This document shows, one piece after another, positions 9,672 to 17,849 of a DNA stretch of 64,000 bases. Each line of letters starts with the position of its first letter. Position 1 is the stretch's first letter. The DNA lies in assembly GCF_029892285.1 (NCBI RefSeq), contig NZ_JARXVM010000004.1:62001-126000 (forward strand), in the 5' to 3' direction. A program made the translations under genes and the position numbers. The notes below the pieces were generated by a model, which did not search any database, was not told the DNA's origin, and saw nothing but the letters and a program-made list of their open reading frames with translations. The stretch is from Rhizobium sp. SG_E_25_P2. Its GTDB lineage: Bacteria > Pseudomonadota > Alphaproteobacteria > Rhizobiales > Rhizobiaceae.

Positions 9672-9700
9672 TTGCATCACTTGATCTGAGTGTGTATATA
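9672..9700 (+). promoter_or_regulatory. Possible promoter for hicAB
   Basis: TTGCAT and TATATA are 17 bases apart and end 23 bases before the hicA ATG. The -35 match to the sigma-70 consensus is poor and the -10 fair. The nasA start region on the other strand shares this 104-base spacer. Confidence 0.3.
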
Positions 9701-9723
9701 AATGCGCATCAAAAGAGGCGTTC

Positions 9724-9906
9724 ATGGAGTGCGACAGCCGAAAGATCATCCAGCGTCTCAAGGACGACGGTTTCGAGCTGGTGGCGGTCAAGGGATCGCA
9801 CCACAAGTTCCGCAAGGACGGTCGAACCGTCATTGTCCCCCACCCCAAGAAGGACCTGCCCATCGGCACTGCGCGCAGCATTGCCCGGCAGGCAGGATGG
9901 ATATGA
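9724..9906 (+). CDS. hicA: HicA-type mRNA interferase toxin
   Basis: A 60-residue double-stranded-RNA-binding-like protein of the HicA (YcfA) family, expected to cleave mRNA when free of its antitoxin. The hallmark GSHHKFRKDG is at residues 24-33, containing the catalytic histidine, and the C-terminal LPIGTARSIARQAGW helix is also typical. It has AGAGG five bases before the ATG. Its stop overlaps the hicB start by four bases, so toxin is made first, as usual for hicAB. The pair runs against the nitrate genes on both sides. Confidence 0.9.
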   Translation: MECDSRKIIQRLKDDGFELVAVKGSHHKFRKDGRTVIVPHPKKDLPIGTARSIARQAGWI

Positions 9907-10307
9907 CCATGCGCAGCTATTTCGCCCTCGTTCACAAAGACCCGCAATCGGCGTTCGGGATCGCGTTCCCTGATCTTCCGCAGGTGTTTTCGGCGGCGGA
10001 CGAGGAGGCGGATATTATCGGCAACGCCATCGAGGCGCTGCAGCTCTGGGCGGAGGACGAAACCTTGCCTGACGCCTCGTCCCTGGAGGCGATCCTGGCG
10101 CGCGACGATGTGCGCCAGGAGCTGGCCGAGGGCGCGTTTCTGATCCGCATTCCGTTGATTGAGGATGACAGCCGCATCGTGCGCGCCAATGTCACGTTTG
10201 AAGCCGGCACGCTCAGAGCCATCGACGAGACGGCGGCGCGGCGCGGGCTGACGCGTTCTGCCTTCCTCGCCAGTTGCGCCCGCAAAGAGATCGAGGCGGC
10301 GAGCTGA
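9903..10307 (+). CDS. hicB: HicB-type antitoxin
   Basis: Neutralises HicA and probably represses its own promoter. The N-terminal half (about 1-70) is the degraded RNase-H-like HicB fold (RSYFALVHKDPQSAFGIAFP, PGLP-like FPDLPQVFSAADE). The C-terminal 40 residues (ANVTFEAGTLRAIDETAARRGLTRSAFLA) look like a ribbon-helix-helix DNA-binding domain. Length is 134 residues. The ATG at 9903 overlaps the hicA stop and has AGG six bases upstream. It ends two bases before the convergent nirD stop. Confidence 0.88.
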   Translation: MTMRSYFALVHKDPQSAFGIAFPDLPQVFSAADEEADIIGNAIEALQLWAEDETLPDASSLEAILARDDVRQELAEGAFLIRIPLIEDDSRIVRANVTFEAGTLRAIDETAARRGLTRSAFLASCARKEIEAAS

Positions 10308-10309
10308 CA

Positions 10310-10645
10310 TCATTCCGCCGCCATCATCACGGGTGTAAGTCGGATCGACAGACGTCCGTCGATGTTGCGCACCGGCATGGTGCGGACCGCGCCGTCATCC
10401 GCGCCGAGCGCTTGGCCGCTTTCAAGCGAAATCACCCAGTTGTGCAGCGGGCAGGTGACGGATTTGCCATGCACGATGCCCTGGCTGAGCGGCCCGCCTT
10501 TGTGCGGGCATTGATCCTCGATGGCGAAAACCTCGTTTTCGGCCGTGCGGAAGACGGCGATCTTGCCTTGCGGCGTCTTCACACAGCGGGCGCCGCGTAG
10601 CGGAATGTCGTCGATATGGCCGATGGCGATCCAGTTGCTGTCCAT
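10310..10645 (-). CDS. nirD: Nitrite reductase small subunit, Rieske type
   Basis: Small partner of assimilatory NADH-nitrite reductase, 111 residues. It keeps a complete Rieske ligand set (Cys46-Pro-His48 and Cys65-Pro-Leu-His68), so it may carry a [2Fe-2S] cluster, unlike enterobacterial NirD proteins that lost it. The frame is open further upstream, but the ATG at 10645 lies just after the nirB stop (10650), has GGAG seven bases upstream and gives the normal length. It is the last gene of the nrt-nir block. Confidence 0.92.
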   Translation of the reverse strand: MDSNWIAIGHIDDIPLRGARCVKTPQGKIAVFRTAENEVFAIEDQCPHKGGPLSQGIVHGKSVTCPLHNWVISLESGQALGADDGAVRTMPVRNIDGRLSIRLTPVMMAAE

Positions 10646-10649
10646 GATC

Positions 10650-13097
10650 TCACTCCGCCGCCTGATGGAAGCCGATAGTCGCCATCGGCTTGAACTCGTG
10701 CTTGTCCTTGCCGGAGACGCGTTCCGACCAGGGATCGACCTGGGCGAATGTTTGGCTGAAGACGAAGCGGTCGAAATAGGCGCGCCGCTTGTCGTGATCC
10801 GCCATGATCTGCCGGCGGATCTCGTCATGGCCGATGCGTTTTGCCCATTTGTAGATGCGTTCGAGATAGCGCCCCTGCTCGCGATACATCTGCGTCAGCG
10901 CCACGATATGCTCCAGCGCCTCGTCTTCGGTCTTCACGAGGCCGAGAATATCGGTGCCCTTGATGTCGAGCCCGGCGGCGCCGGCAAAATGGATCTCGAA
11001 GCCGGAATCCACGCAGATGACGCCGATATCCTTGCAGGTCGCTTCCGCGCAGTTGCGCGGACAGCCCGATACGGCGAGCTTGAGCTTTGCAGGCGTCCAG
11101 GAGCCCCACATGAATTTTTCGATGCGGATGCCGAGCCCGGTCGAATCCTGCGTGCCGAAGCGGCACCATTGTTCGCCGACACAGGTCTTCACCGTGCGCA
11201 GGCCCTTGGCGTAGGCCTGGCCGGAGATAAAACCGGCCTTGCCCAGATCGGCCCAGACGGCGGGCAGATCTTCCTTCTCGATGCCCAGGAGATCGATGCG
11301 CTGGCCGCCAGTGACCTTCACAAGCGGTATCTCGAACTTGTCGACCACGTCGGCAATCGCGCGCAATTCCGCAGCGTTGGTCACGCCGCCCCACATCCGC
11401 GGCACAACCGAATAGGTGCCATCCTTCTGGATATTGGCGTGAACGCGCTCATTGACGAAACGCGACTGGTAGTCGTCGGCATATTCGTCTGGCCAATCGC
11501 ATACGAGATAGTAGTTGAGCGCCGGTCGGCATTTGGCGCAGCCGCAGGAGGTTTTCCACTCCAGCTCCTGCATGACGGCCGGAATTGTCTTCAGACCCTT
11601 GGCCTTGATCAGCCGGCGGACATCGTCATGACCCAGCTCCGTGCAGCCGCACATCGGGGTGACAGCGGCGGGATTATAGGCGTCGCCCAGCGTCAGCGAC
11701 ATCAGCTGTTCGACAAGGCCGGTGCAATTGCCGCAGGAGGCGGAGGCCTTGGTGTGGGCGCGGACGCCGTCGAGCGTCGTCAGGCCCTTGGCCGTGATCG
11801 CCGAGGTGATCTTGCCCTTGCAGACGCCGTTGCAGCCGCAGATTTCCGCATCATCCGGCAAGGCTGCAACGGCCGCCATAGGGTCCAGCGGAGCGCCCCC
11901 CTGAAACGACTGGCCGAAGATCAGGGTTTCGCGCATGGCCGAAACATCGGTTCCGCGCTTCATCAGGTCGAAGAACCAGGAGCCATCCGCAGTATCGCCA
12001 TAGAGCACGGCGCCGAGGATCTTGTTGTCCTTGAGCACGAGGCGCTTGTAGACGCCGGCCGAGGCATCGCGCAGCACGATCTCTTCCCGATCCGGCGCCT
12101 CCGCGAAGTCGCCGGCGGAGAACAGGTTGATGCCGGTAACCTTGAGCTTTGTATTGACGACGGAGCCATGATATTCGGATGATCCGCCGGTCAGCCGATC
12201 GGCGAGAACCCGGGCTGCCTCATAAAGCGGCGCAACCAGGCCGTAGCACGTCCCGCGATGTTCCGCGCATTCGCCGAGCGCGAAGATATTGGGGTCCGAG
12301 GTCATCATGCCGTCATCGACGACGATGCCGCGGTTGACGGCGAGACTTGCGTCCTTGGCGAGGCTGGACGCCGGACGAATGCCGACCGCCATCACCACCA
12401 TGTCGCCCGAGATGACGCGGCCATCCTCAAGCTCGATGCCCTCGACCTTTTCTGCGCCGAGGATCTGCTTGGTGTTGGCTTTGGTGATGATCTCGATGCC
12501 GCGTTCGGTCAGCGCCTTTTCGAGCAGATAGGCCGCAGCCGGGTCGAGCTGCCGCTCCATGATCGTCGGCATCAGATGGATGACTGTGACCTCCATGCCC
12601 TGGCGCTTCAGGCCGTAGGCGGCCTCAAGCCCGAGAAGCCCCGCGCCGATGACGATCGCACGCCCCTTGCCCTTGGCGATCTCCAGCATCTTCTCGACGT
12701 CGTCGAGGTCGCGGTAAGCCAGTACGCCGGGCAATTGATGGCCGGGAACCGGGATGATGAACGGCAGCGACCCCGTGGCGATCACCAGCCTGTCATAGGA
12801 TGCCGTCACGCCGTTGGCGGCGGTGACTGTCTTGGCATGCCGGTCGATCTCGGTGACTTTCGCCCCCTTGTTCAGGGTCACGCCATGGGCTGCGTACCAG
12901 GCGTCGTCATGGATGACGATGTCCTCATAGGTCTTTTCCCCGGAGAGAACCGGCGAAAGCATGATGCGGTCATAATTGACCCGCGGTTCGGCGTTGAAAA
13001 TGGTCACCTCGAACAGGCCCGAGGCTTTTTCGAACAGCTCTTCCAGCATACGGCCGGGGGCCATGCCATTGCCGATGATCACAAGTTTTTGCGCCAT
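10650..13097 (-). CDS. nirB: Assimilatory NAD(P)H nitrite reductase large subunit
   Basis: Reduces nitrite to ammonium in the cytoplasm. Its 815 residues hold an FAD/NAD(P)H oxidoreductase domain (about 1-300, VIIGNGMAPGRMLEEL), then two BFD-like [2Fe-2S] modules (ICGCNGVCKGKI...SCGNC and MCGCTELGH...CGCAKC). The siroheme/[4Fe-4S] sulfite-reductase domain follows, with TCVGEQWCRFG and CPRNCAEATCKDIG providing the four cluster cysteines. The start ATG is at 13097, five bases after the nrtD-like stop. Siroheme would come from the cysG gene in the same cluster. Confidence 0.95.
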   Translation of the reverse strand: MAQKLVIIGNGMAPGRMLEELFEKASGLFEVTIFNAEPRVNYDRIMLSPVLSGEKTYEDIVIHDDAWYAAHGVTLNKGAKVTEIDRHAKTVTAANGVTASYDRLVIATGSLPFIIPVPGHQLPGVLAYRDLDDVEKMLEIAKGKGRAIVIGAGLLGLEAAYGLKRQGMEVTVIHLMPTIMERQLDPAAAYLLEKALTERGIEIITKANTKQILGAEKVEGIELEDGRVISGDMVVMAVGIRPASSLAKDASLAVNRGIVVDDGMMTSDPNIFALGECAEHRGTCYGLVAPLYEAARVLADRLTGGSSEYHGSVVNTKLKVTGINLFSAGDFAEAPDREEIVLRDASAGVYKRLVLKDNKILGAVLYGDTADGSWFFDLMKRGTDVSAMRETLIFGQSFQGGAPLDPMAAVAALPDDAEICGCNGVCKGKITSAITAKGLTTLDGVRAHTKASASCGNCTGLVEQLMSLTLGDAYNPAAVTPMCGCTELGHDDVRRLIKAKGLKTIPAVMQELEWKTSCGCAKCRPALNYYLVCDWPDEYADDYQSRFVNERVHANIQKDGTYSVVPRMWGGVTNAAELRAIADVVDKFEIPLVKVTGGQRIDLLGIEKEDLPAVWADLGKAGFISGQAYAKGLRTVKTCVGEQWCRFGTQDSTGLGIRIEKFMWGSWTPAKLKLAVSGCPRNCAEATCKDIGVICVDSGFEIHFAGAAGLDIKGTDILGLVKTEDEALEHIVALTQMYREQGRYLERIYKWAKRIGHDEIRRQIMADHDKRRAYFDRFVFSQTFAQVDPWSERVSGKDKHEFKPMATIGFHQAAE

Positions 13098-13102
13098 GGT
13101 TC

Positions 13103-13900
13103 TTACTCCGCGGCTTCGACGAAGCGGTGACGTTCGTAGAGGAACTTGAGCACGGCTTCGCGGGATTTGAGATAGGTTCGGTCGGCGGCCAGCGCGATGC
13201 GGTCGCGCGGGCGGGGGATCGGGACGTCCAGAATCTCGCCGATGCGGGCGGCGGGGCCGTTTGTCATCATGACGATGCGATCAGACAGGAGCACGGCCTC
13301 GTCGACGTCATGGGTGATCATGATCATCGTATTGCCGAGCCGGGAATGGATCTCCATCACCGCATCCTGAAGATGGGCTCGGGTCAGCGCATCGAGCGCG
13401 CCGAAGGGCTCGTCGAGCAACAGGATTTTTGGCTCCATGGCTAGCGCCCGGGCAATGCCGACGCGCTGCTTCATGCCGCCGGAGATTTCGGCGGGCCGCT
13501 TGTCTTTCGCATGCGCCATCTGCACGAGGTCGAGATTGCGCATCACCCATTCATGCTTTTCGGCACGGCTTTTCTTGCCGGCGAAAACCTTGGCGACGGC
13601 GAGATTGACATTTTCGTAGACGGTCAGCCAGGGCAGCAGCGAATGGTTCTGGAAGACGACGGCGCGTTCGGGACCGGGCGCGTTGACCTCCTGGTTTTCC
13701 AAGAGCACGGCTCCCGCCGTGACCCGCGTCAATCCAGCGATCAGGTTGAGAAGGGTCGATTTTCCGCAGCCGGAATGGCCGATGATCGAGACGAATTCGC
13801 CCTTGTCGATGGTCAGCGTCACGTCCTTGAGCACGTCGGTGCGGGCGCCGCCGCGTTCGAAGCTTTTGTCGATATGGTCGATCTTGAGATAGGCGGTCAT
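13103..13900 (-). CDS. nrtD: Nitrate ABC transporter ATP-binding protein
   Basis: ATPase of the NrtABD/NasFED nitrate importer, 265 residues with Walker A GHSGCGKST, Q-loop VFQNHSLLPWLTVYENV, signature ISGGMKQRVGIARA and Walker B ILLLDEPFGALD. The LPWLTVYENV stretch is characteristic of the nitrate/taurine/sulfonate group. Its neighbours on both sides (permease and nirB) set nitrate as the substrate. It lacks the extra NrtA-like C-terminal domain of cyanobacterial NrtC. Confidence 0.92.
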   Translation of the reverse strand: MTAYLKIDHIDKSFERGGARTDVLKDVTLTIDKGEFVSIIGHSGCGKSTLLNLIAGLTRVTAGAVLLENQEVNAPGPERAVVFQNHSLLPWLTVYENVNLAVAKVFAGKKSRAEKHEWVMRNLDLVQMAHAKDKRPAEISGGMKQRVGIARALAMEPKILLLDEPFGALDALTRAHLQDAVMEIHSRLGNTMIMITHDVDEAVLLSDRIVMMTNGPAARIGEILDVPIPRPRDRIALAADRTYLKSREAVLKFLYERHRFVEAAE

Positions 13901-13912
13901 GGGCTCGTCTCC

Positions 13913-14815
13913 TCAGTTCTTGGCGGTGCCGCGGGTGACGACGCTGCCGACGAGGGCGACGAGCTTGTCGAGGACAAAGCCGGTCACGCCGATATAAGCG
14001 AGCGCCACGATGATGTCGGAGAGGCGAGAAGAATTCCACGCATCCCAGATGAAGAAACCGATGCCGACGCCGCCGGTCAGCATTTCAGCCGCCACGATCG
14101 CCAGCCAGGACAGGCCGACGCCGATCCGCAAGCCGGTGAAGATGTAGGGGGCTGCGGCCGGAATCATGATCTTGAAGAAGAACTCCAGCGGGTTGAGCCG
14201 GAGCACACGCGCGATGTTGCGATAATCGTCGGGGATGTTGCGCACGCCGACGGCGGTGTTGATGATCACAGGCCAGATCGAGGTAATGAAGATCACAAAG
14301 ATTGCCGATGGATTGCTGTCCTGAAAGGCGGCGAGCGACAGCGGCAGCCAGGCAAGCGGCGGCACGGTGCGCAGGATCTGGAAGATCGGATCGAGTCCGC
14401 GCATGGCCCAGACCGACTGGCCGACCACCGCGCCGAGCAAGACGCCGGCGATGGCCGCGAGCCCGAAACCGACTGCAACCCTCTGCAGCGAGACGAGAAC
14501 TCGCCAGGCCAAGCCGATATCCTGCGATCCATAGTCGAAGAACGGATAGGCGATCAGATCATAGCTGTCGATCCAGACCTGCGATGGCGGCGGAAGCGTC
14601 GCGCCGGGGCCGGAACAGAGGATCTGCCAGAGTCCGAGAAGGGCGATCAGCACCAGCATCGGCGGCAGGACGGAGCGCATCACGCTTCCGATGGGGCCGT
14701 GTAGTTTCAGGCGCGGCGCGGGACGCCGGGTCATCTGGACGACGGCTCCTCCGCCTTGCGCGGCGGCGATGGCCGCTATTGGCTCGGAAATGCTTTTTCG
14801 GGCGGTTGCAGTCAT
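13913..14815 (-). CDS. nrtB: Nitrate ABC transporter permease
   Basis: Inner-membrane subunit of the nitrate importer, 300 residues with about six transmembrane helices. The cytoplasmic docking loop reads IARVLRLNPLEFFFKIMIPAAAPYIF. The frame opens at 14884, but the ATG at 14815 (MTATARKSISE) has GAGG eight bases upstream and is preferred. It lies between the binding protein and ATPase genes in the usual NrtA-B-D order. A weak 5-bp hairpin (14846-14859) lies in the spacer to nrtA. Confidence 0.92.
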   Translation of the reverse strand: MTATARKSISEPIAAIAAAQGGGAVVQMTRRPAPRLKLHGPIGSVMRSVLPPMLVLIALLGLWQILCSGPGATLPPPSQVWIDSYDLIAYPFFDYGSQDIGLAWRVLVSLQRVAVGFGLAAIAGVLLGAVVGQSVWAMRGLDPIFQILRTVPPLAWLPLSLAAFQDSNPSAIFVIFITSIWPVIINTAVGVRNIPDDYRNIARVLRLNPLEFFFKIMIPAAAPYIFTGLRIGVGLSWLAIVAAEMLTGGVGIGFFIWDAWNSSRLSDIIVALAYIGVTGFVLDKLVALVGSVVTRGTAKN

Positions 14816-14891
14816 GAAATGGTCCTCTTTCGAGCAATGTCGGTCGGCGCGATGGCGCCCCCGCCGGCATAGGGCGAGGGACAAGAGCGCA

Positions 14892-16190
14892 TCAGGCGCT
14901 GGCCTTGATGGTCAGGCTGTCGAGATAGGCTGCTGGATTTTCAGGATCGAAAACCTTGCCGTCGAAGAATGTCTCCGGCCCGCGCGACGTGGAGGCTGGA
15001 ATGTCTGCGGCGGCAATGCCGAGATCCTTGGCGGCGGCGCGCCAGATGTCCTCGCGGTTCACCTTGTCGACCAAAGCCTTGATATCGGTGTCGGGCGCGA
15101 ATTTGCCCCAGCGGACATTTTCGGTCAGGAACCAGGCGTCATGGCTCTTGAAAGGATAGGAGGCGTGATCCTTCCAGAATTTCATCTCAAGGCCGGTGTT
15201 TTCGATCTTGCGGCCATTGCCGTAATTGATCGTGCCCTTGAGGCGGCCTGCGACATCCTTTGGCGGCACATTGAACCACTGACGTTTGCCGAGGATGGTC
15301 GAGAGTTCTTCCTTGTTGTCCATGCTGTCGGCCCAGATCTGGGCTTCCATCACGGCCATCATCAGCGCCTTGGTCGCGTTCGGGTGCTTCTCGATCCAGT
15401 CGGAACGGAGCGCCAGCGCCTTTTCCGGATGGCCCTTCCAGAGTTCGCCTGTGGTGCAGGCGGTAAAGCCGATGCCCTGATTGACGAGTTGCTCGTTCCA
15501 GGGCTCGCCGACGCAGAAGGCGTCCATGTTGCCGACCTTCATATTGGCGACCATCTGCGGCGGCGGCACGACGATGGTGGAGACATCCTTGTCCGGATCG
15601 ATGCCGCCGGCGGCGAGCCAGTAACGGATCCACAGGTCATGCGTGCCGCCGGGGAAGGTCATGGCGACCTTGATCTCGTCGCCAGCGGCCTTCTTGGCCG
15701 CGAAAGCCTCCTTCAGCTTGGACGCATCGAGCTGGACGCCGGTGTCAGCATATTGTTTTGCGACGGAGATGCCCTGGCTGTCGAGATTGAGGCGGGCGAT
15801 GATCGACATCGGCACCGGCACCTTGTTCTGCGTCACCTTGCCGGTCGAGATCAGGTAGGGCATCGGCGTCAGGATATGCGCGCCGTCGATGCCGTTGGCT
15901 TCGCCGCCGAGCACGAGATTGTCGCGTGTCGCGCCCCAGGACGCCTGCTTCAACACCTCGACATCGGGCAGGCCATGCTTTTCGAACAGGCCCTTCTCCT
16001 TGGCGATGATCAGCGGGGCTGCGTCGGTGAGCGCGATGAAACCGAGCTTGACGCCCGTGACCTCAGGTCCGGACGTGGCGGCAAAAGCGCCAGACGGGAA
16101 GGCGAGGCGGATTGCGCCTGCGAGCGTCGCCGCAGAGCCGGCCTTGAGGATTTGACGGCGGCTGATGGTCATTCCTGTGGTCTTCGTCAT
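14892..16190 (-). CDS. nrtA: Nitrate ABC transporter substrate-binding protein (NrtA/NasF family)
   Basis: Periplasmic nitrate receptor, 432 residues. A twin-arginine signal is visible at the N-terminus (ISRRQILKAGSAATLAGAI ... GAFAA), so it is probably exported folded. The mature part (GVKLGFIALTDAAPLIIAKEKGLF) is the standard NrtA/CmpA opening. I use the ATG at 16190; an ATG at 16172 would remove six residues ahead of the RR motif. It is first gene of nrtABD-nirBD and is preceded by a leader of about 180 bases with a NasT-type hairpin and a sigma-54-type promoter. Confidence 0.93.
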   Translation of the reverse strand: MTKTTGMTISRRQILKAGSAATLAGAIRLAFPSGAFAATSGPEVTGVKLGFIALTDAAPLIIAKEKGLFEKHGLPDVEVLKQASWGATRDNLVLGGEANGIDGAHILTPMPYLISTGKVTQNKVPVPMSIIARLNLDSQGISVAKQYADTGVQLDASKLKEAFAAKKAAGDEIKVAMTFPGGTHDLWIRYWLAAGGIDPDKDVSTIVVPPPQMVANMKVGNMDAFCVGEPWNEQLVNQGIGFTACTTGELWKGHPEKALALRSDWIEKHPNATKALMMAVMEAQIWADSMDNKEELSTILGKRQWFNVPPKDVAGRLKGTINYGNGRKIENTGLEMKFWKDHASYPFKSHDAWFLTENVRWGKFAPDTDIKALVDKVNREDIWRAAAKDLGIAAADIPASTSRGPETFFDGKVFDPENPAAYLDSLTIKASA

Positions 16191-16370
16191 GGTTCTTCGG
16201 TCCCTCTGGAGTGCGACGGAAATCGGAAAACAAAAAAACGCCGCGTGCTGATCTGCCAGGTCCGGGCGGGAGGAGCCGGACGACAAAAAAGCCTGCGACG
16301 TCGATGTCTGATGGTTTTACGCGCCAGATCTGGCGCTCATCCGTCCTGCGATCGCCATTGACCGCGGACA
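16191..16370 (-). promoter_or_regulatory. Structured 5' leader of the nrt-nir operon, probable NasT antitermination target
   Basis: From the predicted start near 16370 to the nrtA ATG the RNA has a hexaloop hairpin (16343-16369) and a GCGCC-AGAUCU-GGCGC hairpin (16321-16336). It then has a UCCGG/CCGGA stem-loop and two U-runs of six and seven bases. This is the layout expected when an ANTAR protein (NasT) prevents termination. I could not identify one clean terminator stem immediately before a U-run, so that part is uncertain. Confidence 0.55.
16343..16369 (-). promoter_or_regulatory. ANTAR-type hexaloop hairpin (candidate NasT binding site)
   Basis: On the transcribed strand the arms GUCC-GCG-GUC and GAU-CGC-A-GGAC pair with one bulged A and one G-U pair, closing a six-base loop AAUGGC. 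Known ANTAR targets have hexaloops with A at position 1 and G at position 4; both are present here. The downstream GCGCC hairpin also has a six-base loop with A1 but U at position 4, so the second site is imperfect. Confidence 0.55.
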
Positions 16371-16380
16371 GAGCCATCTA

Positions 16381-16396
16381 TGCAACTTGCATGCCA
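16381..16396 (-). promoter_or_regulatory. Sigma-54 (-24/-12) promoter of the nrt-nir operon
   Basis: Reading the minus strand, TGGCATGCAAGTTGCA matches every defined position of the sigma-54 consensus TGGCAYRN4TTGCW. Transcription would start near 16370, directly at the ANTAR-type hairpin. NtrC-dependent nitrogen control is the natural inference; I did not find a convincing NtrC site upstream. The remaining bases 16397-16543 contain an 8-bp inverted repeat GCAATGCA/TGCATTGC (16501-16535) that may end the nasS transcript. Confidence 0.65.
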
Positions 16397-16543
16397 GATG
16401 CTCCAGTGTCGGCTTAAGCATTCGCAAATATAGAGTTTTAGGCGATGATGATGATTGGCTTGCGCAACGGCGAATGCATGGAGTTGCCCGTTCGCCAGCC
16501 TTGCAATGCATGCAAATGCCTCAGGAATGTGCATTGCGATCTG

Positions 16544-17812
16544 TCAGGCTTCAGCAATTCCATCCGGGGCCGCCGCGCTCGAACGCACGGCGAAGCGTTG
16601 GACATACGCCTCGACGTTCTCTGGATCGAAGCGCTGGCCGTCCATGAAGCCGTCGTAACCCGGAGCGCTCCTTTCTGTCTCGTCCGTCGGAACTGAGGCG
16701 TCCGCGCCCAAGGCCATGCGATAGAGATCGGGTCGGAAGGCGCTCTGCGCCCGCGCCAGCCCCTCGATGGCGAATGAGGTCTGACCCCAGCGGATCATCT
16801 GGCTGTAGATCCAGGTCGCCTGATCGAGTCGCGGATAGTTCGCTTCTCCCCGATGGAAGAGGAAATAGTCGGGAATGACCCTGGTTGTGCCCTGGGCGTC
16901 GAGGCTGAATTCGCCGCTGAGGACGCGACGAATGATGCCTTTGGGCGCTGCGATATAGGCGGGAGCGGCGAGAATTTCCGCGAGCTCGTCATGGTGGCTG
17001 GTTTCGTCGCACCAGCGCGCCGCCCGATCCAGGGCGACGATCAGGCGGCAGACCGTGTCGCTGTTGGCCTCGGCCCAATCGGGCCTCATGCCCAGCACTT
17101 TTTCCGGAGCCAGGGGCCAGATGTCCTGTTTGGCCGCCACGATCCGTCCTGCGCCGCGTTCGGATGCGATCATGTTCCAGGGGGCTCCGACGCAGAAACC
17201 GTCGATTTCGCCCGCAGCCAGCGCATCTGAGGTCAAAGGTGGTGGCACCACGACCAATTTCACATCGCGATCGGGGTCGATTCCACCCGCCGCCAGCCAG
17301 TAGCGAAACTCGTAATTGTGCGAGGAAAACGGATAGGTCATGCCGAGCGTTGGCGCGGGTTCTCCGCGTGCCCGCATTTCGGCGAGCAATTTCGCCAGCG
17401 CTCTGGCATTCGCCAGCGCGCTTGCGTCGTCCGTGAGGCCGGTTGCGGATTTCATGCGCAGGAAAATGCGAGCTGACAGCGTGATGGCATTGCCGCCCCG
17501 ACCGAACGAGAACGGCGCGATGGTCGGCGAAGGGTTGGACCCCAGCCCCAGCATGGACGCGACCGGCATTGGCGAAAGCATATGGGCGACGTCGAACTGC
17601 CTGAAGGCAAGGCGGTCGCGTACATTGGCCCACGATACGTCGCGCACCAGATCGAGGCGCAGTCCCTCTTTTTCGGCGAAGCCCAATTCCGCCGCAACGA
17701 TGAGAATCGACGCGTCCATCAAGGGGATGAAGCCCGCCCGAATGGTTTTTTGCGCGCCTTCGCGAACCAAGGCGGGGGTCTTCGCTGTGTCGTCGCCCAA
17801 TGTCGTGGCCAT
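16544..17812 (-). CDS. nasS: Nitrate/nitrite-sensing regulator NasS (NrtA-like, cytoplasmic)
   Basis: A 422-residue NrtA/CmpA-like protein without a signal peptide, encoded directly after nasT. This fits NasS, which in related bacteria holds NasT inactive until nitrate or nitrite binds. Shared fold features include IRAGFIPLMDASILIVAAE near residue 28, GMTYPFSSHNYEFRYWLAAGGIDPDRD and FCVGAPWN. The ATG at 17812 has GGAG nine bases upstream and is preferred over the ATG at 17830, which lacks a site. It could be mistaken for a transport protein, but absence of an export signal and the nasT context argue against that. Confidence 0.88.
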   Translation of the reverse strand: MATTLGDDTAKTPALVREGAQKTIRAGFIPLMDASILIVAAELGFAEKEGLRLDLVRDVSWANVRDRLAFRQFDVAHMLSPMPVASMLGLGSNPSPTIAPFSFGRGGNAITLSARIFLRMKSATGLTDDASALANARALAKLLAEMRARGEPAPTLGMTYPFSSHNYEFRYWLAAGGIDPDRDVKLVVVPPPLTSDALAAGEIDGFCVGAPWNMIASERGAGRIVAAKQDIWPLAPEKVLGMRPDWAEANSDTVCRLIVALDRAARWCDETSHHDELAEILAAPAYIAAPKGIIRRVLSGEFSLDAQGTTRVIPDYFLFHRGEANYPRLDQATWIYSQMIRWGQTSFAIEGLARAQSAFRPDLYRMALGADASVPTDETERSAPGYDGFMDGQRFDPENVEAYVQRFAVRSSAAAPDGIAEA

Positions 17813-17849
17813 TAGTTTGCTCTCCAGCATTCGTCGATCAGCGCCCAGC

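Noticed and set aside
10521-12182. 553-codon plus-strand open frame opposite nirB
   Set aside because: Antisense shadow of nirB; the protein is rich in Arg, Ala, His and Asp without domain features.
14691-16361. 556-codon plus-strand open frame opposite nrtA
   Set aside because: Antisense shadow; it would also cover the structured leader and the sigma-54 leader region of the nrt operon.
16501-16535. Inverted repeat GCAATGCA/TGCATTGC as an NtrC site
   Set aside because: It lacks the GCAC-GTGC arrangement of NtrC sites and lies directly after the nasS stop, so it more likely belongs to the nasS 3' end.
16544-17812. Interpretation of NasS as a second nitrate transport receptor
   Set aside because: It has no signal peptide and directly follows nasT, which fits a cytoplasmic sensor better.
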